In this document: one piece after another, positions 10,594 through 22,770 of the stretch
Layout of the letters: each line of letters begins with the position of its first letter
Position numbering within the stretch: position 1 is the first letter of the stretch
Source: Pedinophyceae sp. YPF-701
Taxonomy: Eukaryota > Chlorophyta > Pedinophyceae
Length of the DNA stretch: 64,000 nucleotides
Assembly (NCBI GenBank): GCA_916048055.1
Contig: CAJZHL010000031.1
Coordinates: 1,178,001 to 1,242,000 of the forward strand
Direction of reading: 5' to 3'
Made by a program: the position numbers and the translations under genes
Notes under the pieces: model-generated
Told to the model about the DNA's origin: nothing
Database searches by the model: none
Seen by the model: the letters and a program-made list of their open reading frames with translations, nothing else

Positions 10594-12236
10594 TCACCAC
10601 TGCTCGCCCGTGGGCACGCTGCCCATCTTGCGCCCGCGCCCAGTCTTGCGGCGCATGAAGCGGCCCGGGCTGAACGCCGTCAAGTCGACGCACTTGGACT
10701 CCCCCTCCGTGAGCAGCTCCGCCATGGCGAGGCCCACGACCGGGCCCCAGAGAATGCCCCAGCAGTTGCTCGCCGTCGCCAGGAAGAGGTTCGTGGTGCC
10801 AGGCACGCCGCCGATCATCGGCAGCGCGTCGGACGCGCACGGCCGCATACAGGCCTGGGCCAGCGGCTCCTTCCCCGCCATCCCCGGCGCCATCGCCGTG
10901 AAGCTCGCCGTGCCCGCCGCCACGCGCGAAGGGTCCTCGTGCACGTACTCGGGCTTCTCGCAGTCCCCCCCGGCGCGCAGCCGCGACCCACGCACGTAGT
11001 CCGAGCCCCCGATGCCGCAAATGTAAACAGTACCGTCCGGGCGTGGATACACTTCGAGGTGGCACCCGTTGGAGTCCTCGGCGGTGAACAGGGCGTACGG
11101 CTCCTGGCGCACCGCGTCGCCGCCGTCGAACACCAGCGACGTGGACTTGATGCCCTCCATGGGAACCTGCACGGAGCGCACGGCGAGGCGGGTGGGTGCG
11201 CGGCGGCGGTGCCCTCTGGTCACGGGCGCCACGTCGTGTTGTGGCGCGGCGACACGTACGCTGATCCAGTCGGACCCGAGCCAGTCCTCGAGCAACACGC
11301 TCCAGATCCCCATCGCCACGACGACCTGCGCGCCGCGCACGATCGACACGCTGCCGTCCTCGTGCCGCACGCTCACGCCCTCGCACGTTCCGTCGTCGCT
11401 CATCTCGAGCCCCTCTGCAGCACCTGTGACCAGCTCCGCGCCGCTCGCAGCAAACATCTTCTCCGTCAGCTCACGCGGCACGACCTGCGCACCGCCGTCC
11501 GCGTCGAGCATGCGCGCACTCACGCCGTCGCCGCTGAGCCACGCCGGCTGCACGCCGCTGCCCACGCCCATGCGGAACAGGCCCCCGCCCTCAGGCTGCA
11601 CCGACAAAACAGGGATCCTGCAAGGGGCGGCATAGGCAGGAGATGAAGCTCACTACCATGTGAACACAGGTTCTTGAAGTTGTCGTTCAGCGCGCTCACT
11701 CACTTGCGGTAGGACTCGATTCCAAGCGTCTCGGCGAGCTGGGCGTGCAGGTCGAAGCTGACGCGGTGCAGCGCCTGCGTCACTCCGCCGTCCCCCCACC
11801 CGCGTGCCAGGAACCCACCAGCCTTCCCCGACGAGCTCGCCGCGATGGAAGAGCGCTCGATGACGATCGCCTTGCGGCCCTTCAGCGACAGCTGGTACGC
11901 GATGGAGCATCCGTTGATCCCTGCACGCCTCAGCGTTCGCGCGCAAGCACCTGTGCTGAGTCCATCTTCCAATCACGAGGACCACGAGGATTGCGAGGAT
12001 CGCGGACCGCAAGAAAGCTGTCGTGTATTCCTGTTGCAGTCGATCAGGATGGTACTCTGCCGCGAAGGGCCTGCCTAGCCCAGCGCAGGAGGCAGGGAGT
12101 GCGTCCGCAGCACCCGACCACGCGCGCGCGCACCTCCGCCGACGATGATGACGGGCTCATCACTGTTCGCAGCTGCTCGTGCAGCGATCGCGCGGCGCTT
12201 GGCGGTCGCCCGAGAGGCAGCGCGCGTGATCCGCAT
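10594..12236 (-). CDS. FAD-dependent oxidoreductase, D-amino-acid-oxidase (DAO) superfamily
   Basis: Predicted 416 residues in four exons: 12236-12134, 11920-11704, 11617-11260 and 11166-10594; introns 213, 86 and 93 bp. Joining exons 1 and 2 makes the dinucleotide-binding fold VIIVGGGINGCSIAYQLSLKG, followed by AIVIERSSIAASSSGKAGG. Later blocks include LYP-like SNGCHLEVYPRPDGTVYICG and the C-terminal FAD-contact region ACMRPCASDALPMIGGVPG with NLFLATASNCWGILWGPVVG. The roughly 30 residues before the Rossmann fold are basic and Ser/Ala-rich (MRITRAASRATAKRRA), so an organelle transit peptide is likely. Substrate is unknown; relatives include glycine/sarcosine oxidases and FOXRED-like proteins. 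The 93-bp last intron is in frame and stop-free, so retention would insert 31 residues. Confidence 0.85.
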
Positions 12237-12587
12237 GGTGTTGCAACCTCCGCCCAGAGGTGCCCGATGCGAGCCCCCTACAGGCCGACGCGGCGTCGAT
12301 CGCCACTGGCTGCAACAGCTCTGACGTGCTGGTCGCAGCGGTAGCACATGAGCTGCGAGCGAGGCCATCCCGGCAGAGCGCACGCGGAGCTCACAACACA
12401 CGCACGAGCGCTGTGCGGGCTGTTATGCAGTTTCTGCGACGCAGCAAGGATCTTCTGCGCGCCTGCGACACTACGACGGACCGCTCCGGCGCGTGACGCC
12501 TCGTCGCCGGAAACGCCTCCCATGGGAGGGGGGAGAGTCGACCTGAGTCAAGCTACAACGACTTGCACCGTCCCCGGCCGGCGCCGC
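12237..12587. other. Intergenic, upstream of the DAO gene
   Basis: 351 bp between the start of the DAO gene and the stop of the VPS60 gene, both on the minus strand. It should hold the DAO promoter and the VPS60 3' region. No gene seen. Confidence 0.4.
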
Positions 12588-13624
12588 TCAGCTGTGCGCC
12601 GCCTGCCCCTCGGCCATCGCGGGCTGCGGCGCCTCCTCCTCCGCCTGGTTCTCGCCCGCCTCGGGCAGCTCCGGCAGGTCCGCGAGGTAGCTTGGCACGC
12701 CGTCCGCCGTCTCCTCCAGCGACGTCTCCCCCATCTCCGCCTCCAGCGCCTCCAGCTCGCCCATGAGCTCCGACTCATCCACCTCGTCCGGCAGGTCGTA
12801 CGACCGGCCGAGCGCGTCCTGCACGGAGGCGGGGGCGCGTCGCGGAGGGTGGGGCAACGACGCGCGGAGAGGGCGGCGCCCGGGCGGCGCGGGGCCGCGT
12901 CGGCGCGCACCTGGATCTCCCGCTGGTAGTCCATGAGGTCGGCCATCTCGTCCTGGAACTTGTCGATCTCGGAGAGGTCGAGCTCCTTGCTGTTGACAGC
13001 GGCCTTGAACTCCACTTGCGCCGCGCGCATGGCCTCGACCTGCGTGACGCTGTCCTTGACCTGCTCCGTCGCGAACTGCGTCGCCTCGACGTTGAACTGC
13101 TGCTGCATCACCTGCTCCATCTGCTGCTCGTACATGCGCTTCTGCTTCAGCACTTGCAACGCCCGCTTCTTGGCCACCTCCTGCCCCGGACCCGGCCGCG
13201 TCCGCTTGATCGCCTCCCGGTGCTGCACCAGCTTCTTGTCTAGCTCCTTGATGCGCGCCTCGAGGCTGCGGAGAGGGCAGCAGGGGTCGCGGGGGCGCGT
13301 GGGACGAGCCCGAGAGTGGCACCGGGGGAACCGTCCCTCCCCGCTCACGGTGCGCGCGCAGGGATAAGACGCCGGCGAGGGTGCCCCGCCGACACACAGT
13401 GAGGCGTTCTGCGCCCCGGAGGTGCGGCCGTGCAGCGCGGGTGCCTGCGGTGTGCAAGCCGCGGGGCCGCGGGAGGCGTGGGGGAAACGCGCGAGGCGCG
13501 AGCGCGCGAGGGGGCGGGCGCACGTTTTGACGCGCTCCCCCATCCTGTCGGTGGTCTCCTGTAGAGACGGAGCAGGGCCCGACGGCGCGGAGGACTTTTT
13601 GCTGACCCCGAAGATGCGCTTCAT
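12588..13624 (-). CDS. VPS60: ESCRT-III subunit VPS60/CHMP5
   Basis: Predicted 228 residues in three exons: 13624-13524, 13265-12911 and 12818-12588, with introns of 258 and 92 bp. The start MKRIFGVSKK is the basic N-terminal helix of Snf7-type proteins. It is followed by LEARIKELDKKLVQHREAIK, RPGPGQEVAKKRALQVLKQK, a long charged helix, and the acidic C-terminal half (DALGRSYDLPDEVDESELMG) that is auto-inhibitory and MIM-bearing in this family. Length and the RPGP motif identify CHMP5/VPS60 rather than other ESCRT-III members. It acts with VTA1/VPS4 in late endosomal sorting and membrane scission. It is divergent from the fibrillin gene across a 273-bp gap. Confidence 0.92.
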
Positions 13625-13897
13625 CGTGGGCAGGTCGCTGGCTACCAGTGCCCGTACGTGGGGCGACAAGAGGGTAAGTGGCACGCAGCGACGGCGCAGT
13701 CGACAGACGGAGACGGGAGCTCGGAATGTGGGGCGCCTGCGAGGGCGCACATACATGAGGAGCGCCCCGTTCGGCACTGCAGCGGAGTCCACGGGGGACA
13801 CTCGCGGCGACGAGGCCGGGCCCGTGCCGCGGCTGTTGGGGATCGAGGCTGGAGCACTGCGCCAGTGTGCGCTGTGGGAACCGGTTCTCTTCCAAGA

Positions 13898-14781
13898 ATG
13901 ACGCAGTCGCTGTTCACGACACGCGCATCAGTCGTGCCCGCGCGGCACAGGAGGAACGTCGCGCGGAGAGCGCTGCCCTCGCTCCCGTTCCTGACGAAAA
14001 AGAAGGCGTCGACGGCTCTCAGCGATGTGTTAGGTGCGCCCGCTGGCGAGATGGAGTGGAGCGGTCCGAGCTGCGCGTGAGGGGCGCTGAACCCCGTGGT
14101 GGCAGAGAACGCACGTCCCCGCGCGCACCCTGCGACGCGCTCGATGAGAGGTCGCGGCCACACCGTCGTTCCTGCAACTATGCAGACGCCATCGAAGGCA
14201 CTGACAGGGGCCTCGCGACGACGAAGGAGCAGCGGAAGCAGATAGAGGATGCAGTTCAACAGCTGTACGACGAGGCACAGGGCAAGAAGACCAACGGGAA
14301 GGATCTGTCGGCCACGTGGAAGCTCCTGTGGACGTCGGAGGTGGGCTCGTGTTCAGACACGCACCACTCTGCGCATCCTTTTGTATTGCCTGACGCGCCA
14401 TGCGATGAGCGGCGCGTCTGCCCGGCGTCGCTGCAGAAGGAGACGCTGTGGATTCTGAAGAACGCGGGTCTGTTCGGCACCGAGGCCGGGGAGGTGTACC
14501 AGGTGATCGACATGGCGAACGGCTCGCTGAACAACGTCATCACCTTCCCGCCGGAGGGGGCCTTCACGGTCGACAGCTCCGTCGCGGCCAAGGACGACGT
14601 GCGCGTGGAGTTCAAGTTCAGCGGGGCGCGCGTCCGCACGCCCGGCCGCACCCTCCCGCTGCCCCCGTTCGGCCAGGGCTGGTTCGACAACATCTACCTG
14701 GACGGCAAGTACCGCGTGGCCAAGGACAGCCGAGGAGACATCCTGGTCACCGTGCGGGACGGCCCCCCGCGCGAGCTGTGA
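13898..14781 (+). CDS. Plastid lipid-associated protein (PAP/fibrillin)
   Basis: Predicted 211 residues in three exons: 13898-14033, 14186-14340 and 14437-14781, with introns of 152 and 96 bp. The first 40 residues (MTQSLFTTRASVVPARHRRN, then basic and Ser-rich) look like a chloroplast transit peptide. The mature part is a single PAP/fibrillin domain: DAIEGTDRGLATTKEQR, TWKLLWTSEKETLWILKN, GLFGTEAGEVYQVIDM, NVITFPPEGAFTVDSS and PPFGQGWFDNIYLDGKYRVA. Fibrillins coat plastoglobules or thylakoids and bind lipids or quinones. This is the clearest evidence in the window for a photosynthetic host. The stop is only 23 bp from the stop of the convergent LIN9 gene. Confidence 0.93.
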
Positions 14782-14804
14782 CGCACTCACACGGCCGCGC
14801 CCCC

Positions 14805-16990
14805 TCAGCCCGCCATGAGCCGCTTCAGCTCCGACACCAGGCCCGCAATCTCCTGCACCGGGCCCGTCACCTGCGCGCCCGTGCACGCCCTGCTGATCTC
14901 CAGCATGGCCTGCTCGAGGACGTGCGTCGACAGCGCCAGCGCGTCCGGGTCCGACAGGCACCGCTTCACCGCCACGACCAGCGCCAGCGCCTCCCCGCCC
15001 ACCGCCATCGCCGCCTCGGACGCCGCGCCCGCGCCCGCGCCCCCGGCGCCCTTCTCCTTCACCGCGCCCTTCCGCAGCCGCTGCCGCGCCTCCTCCCGCG
15101 CCGCCCGCACCGCCTCCTTCGCGCGCAGCCCCGCCACCGACACCCCCGCGTCCACCTCCGCCACACCCCCCCCGTGCGAGAAGTCCAGCTGCCGCGTCGC
15201 CCCGCGCGCCGCCGTCGCGCCCCCCTCCTGCGCCGCCTCCACCGCCGGCGTCGTGAGCGCCCCCGGCACCGTCAGCCCCAGCGGGACCCCCTCCACGGGG
15301 TCCCACGGGACGATGTCCACGTCGCGCACCTTCTCCGTCCCGAGCTCCTCGATGTCGAACTGGACGCGGAACTCGTTCTGCCCGCGCGTCAAGATCGACC
15401 CGTCGTGGACCTGCTGCGTGCGCGGGTGCAGCGCCAGCACGCGCTGCCCGACCTGCAGCGGCGGCGGCACGCCCGGCGGCAGCACGGCCGCGCTGCCCGA
15501 CCGCCACGCCTCGCGGTGCGCGCTGCGCACGCGGTTGCGCCACAGCTCGAGCCGGCCGCGCTCCTCGCGGAGGAACCGCAGCGACAGCCGCCGGGGCGTC
15601 CCGAGCGAGCTCCGGATCATGGACCACTCCGCCTTGGTCAGCCTGCACACGTGGCCGAGGTCCAGGTACCTGCGGGGCGCGGGGGGCGTGCGACGGTCGC
15701 GTGCGATGGTCGCGTGCGCGGTCGCGTGCGTGGCGCGGCGCGGGGCGGGTCGTGTGCGCAGGCGCTCACTGGAGGTACTGCACGAGGGGGTTCTGCTGGA
15801 ACCACGGGCGGTCGATGGTGCTGTACAGCCACTCGCTGCGCGCCCACCGCCGCGTGCGCACGCTCAGCGCGTGCGACAGCCGCGCGTGGCACTCCGCCCC
15901 GGCCTCCCCGCCCTCGGGGCTGTCCAGCAGGCCCTCGTCGGCGTCGCCGGCCTCCAGCCGCCGGAGCGCCGCGCCCGTGCTCCCCAGGAGCTGCAGCCGG
16001 CGCCGCAGCGGCACCACGCGCTGCGGCCGCGCCTTCCGGCGGTGCTTGGGCTGCTCCGGCGGCGCCGCGGCCGCCCGGTCCAGCAGCGGCCGCGCCTCCT
16101 CGTACGCGCCTCGCCGCGCCGCGCCTCCGCGCCGGACGCGCGCGATGCCGACTTCCGCGCCGTGGGCGTCGCGCGGGCGCCCTTGCGTCCGCGGCCCGCG
16201 CCCGCCGCGCCGCCCCGCGCGCCCGTGCGGGCATCCTTCTTCGGCGCCACGTGGTCCGCGGCCTGCAGGAGGTCCTCCAGGCCCGCCGCGGCCGCCTCCT
16301 CCTTGCTCTTCTGGAGGCTGGCGTGCTCCGCGAGCACCATCAGCGGGCTGGCCAGCTCCGCGAGCACGTTCAGGTCGGCCCCGATGTCCTCGCTCTCCGG
16401 CAGCGGGCCGGGGCCGCGCACGCCGCCGCGGTGCGCCAGGAGCGCATCCGACGCGACGCCCTCGGCCTCGGCCTCCTGCTGCTTTGCGTACTGGGCCTGC
16501 GCGGGCGGTGAGCGGGCGGGGCGGCGGACATTCACCGGCGGGGCCCGGGGGGGGCGTGGGCGCGCGGCGCGACGCGGAGCAGCGCGGGGCGCGCGCACCC
16601 TGAGCTTCGCGAGGAGCTTGTCATTCTCCTCCTCCTCCTTGTCGCGCTGCTGGAGCGCCGCCCAGATGCCGCCCTTGTCCCCCCACTTGTCCTGGGGACG
16701 CAGCGCCGACGCCCGCTTGCCCGCGCCCGCCGGAAGCCTGCGAGAGCGCGCGCGGCGGATAGTTCGACCGTTGCGCGCCCGGCGACGCACCAGCGGCGTC
16801 GCAATCGTGCGTGGTCGGGGCCCGCCCGGCGATGGCAGCGGCATCGGTGCAAGGGTGCTCACTGTGGCGTGCGCGGGTCCCGTTTCTTCGTGACGCGCGA
16901 CTTGACGATGCGCTCTAGTGACAGCTCCCGTGCGGCGTGTGCGCCTTCCCTCGAGGGCCCCACGTGGCGACCGCCGCCCTTGGTGCGCAT
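14805..16990 (-). CDS. ALWAYS EARLY/LIN9-like protein (DIRP domain)
   Basis: LIN9 family subunit of the MuvB/DREAM cell-cycle transcription complex, predicted about 619 residues. Exons: 16990-16863, 16737-16599, 16496-15770 and 15669-14805. The DIRP core spans the last junction: LSHALSVRTRRWARSEWLYS, IDRPWFQQNPLVQYLQ, then YLDLGHVCRLTKAEWSMIRS and SLGTPRRLSLRFLREERGRL. A Tudor-like segment follows (VGQRVLALHPRTQQVHDG, FRVQFDIEELG), then the C-terminal helix. I see no SANT/Myb domain of the plant ALY kind in the N-terminal exons. Exon 3 has a reading-frame break between about 16190 and 16070, consistent with one missing base or a cryptic intron I could not place. The start at 16990 (MRTKGGGRH) is the best phase-consistent choice but is uncertain. 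Confidence 0.82.
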
Positions 16991-18192
16991 TGCACCGGGC
17001 TCGCTGCCGCCCGGGGCGCAGCCTGGCGCGCCTCGCGGGCAGACTCCGCAGCCAGCGCCTGGAGCGAGACGAAAGTGACCCCGGGATCAATCGAAGTCAG
17101 ACGTTCGCGGGAGGAATCCTCGAGTGATGGCGTCTGCACTCATGACCAAGCAGCATCGCGAATTTCGGACGTTGCGAGGACGTGCGACGACCTGCGTCCA
17201 GCGGTTGGGCGTGGAGAGCACGAAAAAAACCAATTGCGGGTCGACGCCGCGTGAGGGAGCGGCCGCGTGAGGGAGCGAGGCGACGTTGAAGGAGCGGAGG
17301 AGAAAGTCCTCTCGCCACGCCCCGCAGACCGATCAAACGCGATCTCAGAGCGCGGCGGGGCCCGAAGTCGATGAAATTTAGTTACTCCGTGCTCTCTCAT
17401 CAGGGAATTGGTGGCCACATTACGAGCGGGAGCCATCGAGCCCCCCTCGGGCCTACGATCGGCAGGCAGGCCCAGCGCGCGGCTGAATCCGCCCGGCTTC
17501 GCGGCAGGAAGTCGTCTACCCGCGAGGGCGCGGTCAGTGCGCACCTCTGACAGACAGGCAGGCCACTTGCTGCTACGCGAAGCTCCTCGCGTCAGAGCGT
17601 CGCCGTGGTACTCTTCGGCGAGTATCGCTAGCCCCGGCGCATCACTGTGAGCTCATAGAAGCGAGAGCAGCTGAGCTCCGCTGGCCTAAAGCGCCGTGCG
17701 ACGCAAGAAACGCTAAGACAGCTGCGTTCGTGCGGGCTGCCCAAGCAACACGCTGGCGTTCGAGAGGATCTCGGCGCCGTCGAGCCGCCTCCACAGTACC
17801 GTGCATTCGTTGTCGCCTGCGCGGCGGCCGCCCCATGACGCCGGCGCGTCAAAGCGCGCTCAGGGGCCTTGGGAAAGTCACCCCCGGCACTGCGCTGGGC
17901 GCTCGAAGGCGCTCGCAGGCCGTCAAGCACGGCGACGTCGACAGTCTGCGCGTCCCCAGGTCGACAGGCTGGTCGAAGCGTTAGCTCCGCCAACGGTCAC
18001 CTGTGCAGGCTCACACGAGGCCGGTGCGACACTGCCGGCCTCGCACGCGAGCTGGCGCCCGCGCGCGCCACAGACGACCGCGTCGTGCCTGCGACCGGGC
18101 GCCGCCGCGCGTGCAGCTCGCGGCCCCCGTCGTCGTCCGTGTGTGCAGCAACACGCGCAGCAGAGGCGCCTTCGAGCGCCATGGTCGACGCC
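16991..18192. other. Gene-poor interval between LIN9 and Timeless
   Basis: 1.2 kb with only short, unrecognisable open frames on both strands and somewhat lower G+C. The LIN9 promoter should be at the left end. I see no RNA gene, repeat or transposon hallmark. Confidence 0.4.
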
Positions 18193-21100
18193 CTAGTCAT
18201 CCAGCAGACCTGCCATGTCGTCGTCCGCCTCGTCGGCCGGCGCGCCGACCGCGCGCGCGAGGCGGCCGTGCGCGTGGCTGCCGTCCATGGCACCTTGGCG
18301 CGCGGCCTCCTGCTCCGCCGCCTTCGCCGCCTTCTTCTTCGACGCCTTCGGCGCGACCACGAGCTTGCGCTTCTTCCGGATCTCCGCCTGCGCGGTCCGA
18401 GCGAGCGCGGCGAGGTCAGTCGCAAACCACATGTGCTCTCTGCAGGTCGCGCGGCACGGCGGGGCTGTGGGCGGCCGGCACGCACCAGGGCCTTCAGCTC
18501 GCGGCGCGTGGCCTCCTCGTCCTCGACGTTCCCGCGCTTCCGGTTCTCCGCCGGGGCGCGGCCCTCCTTGCCAGCCTCCGCCGCTGCCACGTTCGCCTCC
18601 TTGGCCGGGGCCTCGTCGCTCGCCCGTGCGTCAGGCGCCCGCGCCTCCTTCGCTTTCGGCGACGGAGTCTCGGGCGCGGCGGGCCCTTCCGACGCGGAGC
18701 GCGCGGGGTTTTCGTCCGACGGAGTGGGCTCGGCGGGAACAGTGGCACGCAGCGCAGCCTCCATGGCCTGCGCCGCCTTCCTCTTCGGCCTGCCCCTTCG
18801 CTTCCCTTCGTCATCCGAGCTCTGGTATCCATCGCCTCCCTGCGTCGCGGCCACAACACGCAGTCCTCAACACGCAAGTCCACAACATGCAATCATCGAT
18901 GCGCGCAGACGCGACGCCGCCGCCCGCACGGAACGGCCGCCGCGCACCTCGTCCGTCTCGTCGCCCGTCTCCCACTCCGCCTCGTCCCGCGCCTTCCTCC
19001 CCGCGCGCCCCTTGCCCCGCGCGCGCTTCTCCGCCCGCTCGAGCTCCGCCTCGTCGCGCAGCCGCTCGCCCTCGCTCCGCGCCGCCGTCAGCACGCGCCG
19101 CATGGCGTGCAGGCCCTCCAGGCCCAGCTCGCCCGGAACGCGCCAGAACTCGCTCGCCGCCACCGCGCCCGTCTCCTCCTCGCCAGCCGGGGCCGCCGTG
19201 GCCGGGGACGACACGCCCGGCGCCCGGCAGCCCAGGACGCGCAGCAGGCGCTGCATCGGCGCGGCCTTCAGCGCCGCCTCCCCCTCCTCGTCCCACGCGA
19301 TGATCTCGAAGTCCTCCCCTCCTGACACGGGACTGGCGCCCGCGGCCGCCGGCCCCTGCTCCGGCCTGGCGCTCGCCGACGGGGCCCACATGATCTGCGC
19401 CTCGTCCAGGCGCGCCTCGAGCCACGCGACGGCCTCCGCGCCGCCCGTGCGCTTCATGCCCAGCAGCGCCGCCACGGCACGCCCGGCCGCTGACCCGACG
19501 GGCCCGCCGACCCCGCGCGGGCGGTGCTGCCAGAGCTCGAGCTCCTTGAGCTTCCGCAGCACCGTCGCGCGCGGCTGCTCGAACCCGTTGCTCGCGAGCT
19601 GCGCGGTGATGAGGTCGACCACCTTGCTCTCGTCCTTGAGGCGCTCCCACCACATCTTGAGCTCCTCCTCGCGCTCCAGCGGCCACGCGCCGCGCTTGTT
19701 GCGCCTGCGCGCCTCCTTCGCGCCCTCCGCGAGCGCCCCCACGTCCCACTCGCCCTCGCTGTCGGAGTAGTTGTCGCTCTCGGCCCCCGCCACCTCCTTC
19801 AGCGCCACCAGGTCCGCGCCGAACTTGGCCTTGATCTTGCGCCCCTCCAGGCGCTCGCGGCGCTCGTACACCTCGCGCCAGTGATACTCCTCGCGCAGGT
19901 CGTCCGTCTCCTTCGCCGACTTCCAGAACAGCAGCTCCACAAACAACATCGACGCGCACCCCAAACGGATGTCCGCCTCGCGCCGCTGCAAACACGACGC
20001 GCGCGCATGACGTGACACGCTCGGAACCCGCGGCGACGGCGCGAGCGGGGCCGCGCAGGCGCACGGCGGCCGCCTGACGTCAGCGCGTGTGCAATTGAGG
20101 GGCGCACCAGCTGCTCCTTCTTAACGGCCGCCTCAAGGTCGGCGTCCGTCTCGGTGGCTCCGGGCTGCGAGGCCGCCTCGTCCGCGTCCCCCGGCTCCTC
20201 AGCGGCGGCCTCGCGCGCCTCCCGCGGCGGGACGTACATCATCCTGGCAAACATCTCCCTGAGGACCTCCGTGATGAACTGCGGAGAAGAGGACGCGCGG
20301 CGGTGGGGCGCGAGCGAGCACAGGGGACGGGCGCGGCGTGCGGCGTGCGCGGCGTGCGGCGTGCGCGGTGCCGCACTCACCGCGCGCAGGTGCGGGAGGC
20401 CGTTGGTCTTCCGGAGGTGCTCGTCGTTGATGATGACCTCGAACACGCGCAGCACCGAGAGCTGCCAGAGCATGGGCATGAGGTTGCACTTGTCCGGGAG
20501 CGCGAGGCGCCGGAAGTAGTCCAGCACGCAGTGGTTGAGGAACGCGTGGTTGTTGCGGTACCCGCGCAGGACCCACGTGTAGAACGCCACGATCACCGGC
20601 GACGCGAGGTCCATGCGGAAGCGCTTGATCCGGTCCAGCTTGACCTCCTCCAGCGCCGCCTCGCGGTCCGCCCCGTCGGGCTCCTCCATCCAATACTCCC
20701 CCTCCTCCTGCTGCGGCTCCCCGTCGCCCGCCTTGCCCCCCTCGGCCTTGCCCTCCTCCGCAGCCCCCTCCTTGTCCCCCGCAGCCTTCTCCTGGCCTCC
20801 GTCCTTGCCCTTGCCGTCGGCCTTCTTGGGCTTGGCCTTGGCGCGCTTCCTCCTGCGCTTGCGTCCGACGACGAACCCGCCGACCTCGCACTCGTCGAGG
20901 CGGTCGAGCGTCTTGAGCACGACGTACACGGCCTCGACGAGGTCCTGCGCGTGCCGCGCCGACTCGTGCTTCATGTTGAAGCCCCGCATGGCGCGCGCCA
21001 GCAGCGGGAGCAGGCCCGTCTCGCGCTGCGTGTCGAACATCAGCTTCCGCTGCATGCGGTCCGCCGCGCGCCGGTCCTGCTGCGATCCGTACTTGAGCGC

Positions 21101-22770
21101 CGTCTGCAGCGCAAACAGCATCTCCTTGAGCAGGCCCACCGCCGCGTGCATCAGCTCCCAGTCCTTGTCCGCCATCGACGCCGGGATCTCGATCTGGCCC
21201 GTCCACAGCGTGTACGCGAGGTGGAACGTCCCCCACCCCATCGTCGCCGTGATCTGCCCGAACGGCGAGTCCGCGGGCTGCACCTCGGGCGCCGCGGCCC
21301 CCGCGCCCGCCGCAGCGCGCGCCTCCGCGGCCCGGCGCTTCCCGTCGGTCTCGGCCTTCCGCGACACGTACTCCGCGAAGAACCGCGCGACGTTGAGGAA
21401 CCGCACGTAGTCCGTCCGGTCCAGCCGCGAGATCCCCAGCCCCTTCTCCGCCTCCTGCCGCGTGATGTCCATCAGCACGTCGTACCCGCCGTCCAGCAGG
21501 AGGTCCGCGAACGCCGCGAGGTGCTTCAGCACGAGCAGCGACGGCGGCTGCGGGGGCGCGCGCTCGTCCTTGGCGCCGAGCTTGCCCTTGGAGGACAGGT
21601 GTGAGATGTGTTCGCCCTTGGCCTTGTAGTCCCCCTTGACGGTGCGCGCGCCGCCGCCGCCGACCGCCCCGCGCCGCACGTACGTCCCCGCGAACCGCGG
21701 GTGCCGCGCGGGCGGGAGCGCCTTCCGCGCCGTCGCGCCGGTCCGCAGGAGCTCGCCCAGCTTGGACGCGTCGGCGGCGCCGCCCCCCGCGCGCTTGCGG
21801 TGGTCCGCGAGGGCCTCCTCGTCGCTGGCGAGGCGCGCGCGGTTGAGGTCCTCCGGGCGCCCCGCGGCGGCGACCTCCGCGATGATCTCGAGGAGCAGCG
21901 ACGCGTCCTGGCGGAAGGGCTGCTCGTGCGCGTGCTGCGCGGCCGAGGCGAGCAGGTCGGTGACCGAGTCCTCGGCGAAGCGCAGGAGGAGGGCGTCGCG
22001 CTGCGGCGTGCGGCCGTCGAGGCGCTCGCGGTGCGCGGCGGTCTGGTGTTCGGGCACGCAGAGCAGGTTGCGCAGGAAGCACAGCACCAGCTGCACCGTG
22101 AGCGCGTCCTTCTCGGTCATGCGCGGGTGCCGCTCGAGCGGGCCCGAGAGGAGCGCGACGACCTGCGAGAGCGCGTCGCCGTCCAGGAACGCCGCGCGGA
22201 TGTCCTGCAGCGCCACGATCTGCCGCGCGACCTGCGGCGACTCCATGTCCACGGGCATCGTCAGAAAGGTGAGGACCTTCAGCGCGTTGTACACCACGTC
22301 CTCCTCGTCCGGGTAGAACACGATCAGGGGGACCAGGTCCTGCGCGACGATCTTCAGGTCCGCCAGCGTGTAGAACACGCCGCGCGTGGCGGGATCATCC
22401 CGGCGCAAAAAACGCTGCAGGTCCTTCAGGCTCTCTGCGCGCGCCGCGGAGGGAACGAAGGCAGGTTCGCGGCCTACCGCGATCACGCAGCAAGGCGCGG
22501 CCGCCTGCGCGCCCGCGGCGGGCCCGCGGGGGCAGAAACACGCGGCCGGTGTTTCATGTGCACTGCTGCGCCGGAAGCTCTGGCCTCGCCGTCGCGCGCG
22601 GCGCATCAACGCCCCTCGTCGCGACACTCACCGACCACGTCGTCGGACTTGGTGTAGATGCCGGGTCGGAGCTCCTTGTCGCGCTCGTTCAGCGGCCACT
22701 TGCCCAGCCCGCTGGCGGTGTCGATCAGGAGCTCCTTGTCGAAGTCCGCGCGCTCAACGAACGCGTCCAT
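18193..22770 (-). CDS. TIMELESS: Timeless/TOF1 replication-fork protection protein
   Basis: Predicted about 1332 residues in six exons: 22770-22632, 22434-20381, 20278-20108, 19985-18948, 18839-18486 and 18435-18193. The N-terminal TIMELESS domain is clear: ESLKDLQRFLRRDDPATRG, QDLVPLIVFYPDEEDVVYNA, VLTFLTMPVDMESPQ and VLCFLRNLLCVPEH. Later come the conserved DASLLLEIIAEV and the TIMELESS C-terminal region with MLFVELLFWKSAKETDDLRE, then a long acidic and Lys-rich tail. This is the TOF1/TIM fork-protection subunit, partner of TIPIN, not a circadian regulator. The last acceptor is ambiguous: the obvious CAG at 18442-18440 breaks frame, whereas using the AG five bases on (exon start 18435, HMWFATDL) keeps it. 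Confidence 0.88.

Noticed and set aside
16991-18192. A gene in the LIN9-Timeless gap
   Set aside because: Frames are short and overlapping with no conserved segment or plausible splice chain.
18193-22770. Circadian-clock function for the Timeless gene
   Set aside because: The protein is the TOF1/TIM replication-fork class present in all eukaryotes; nothing suggests the insect clock paralogue.
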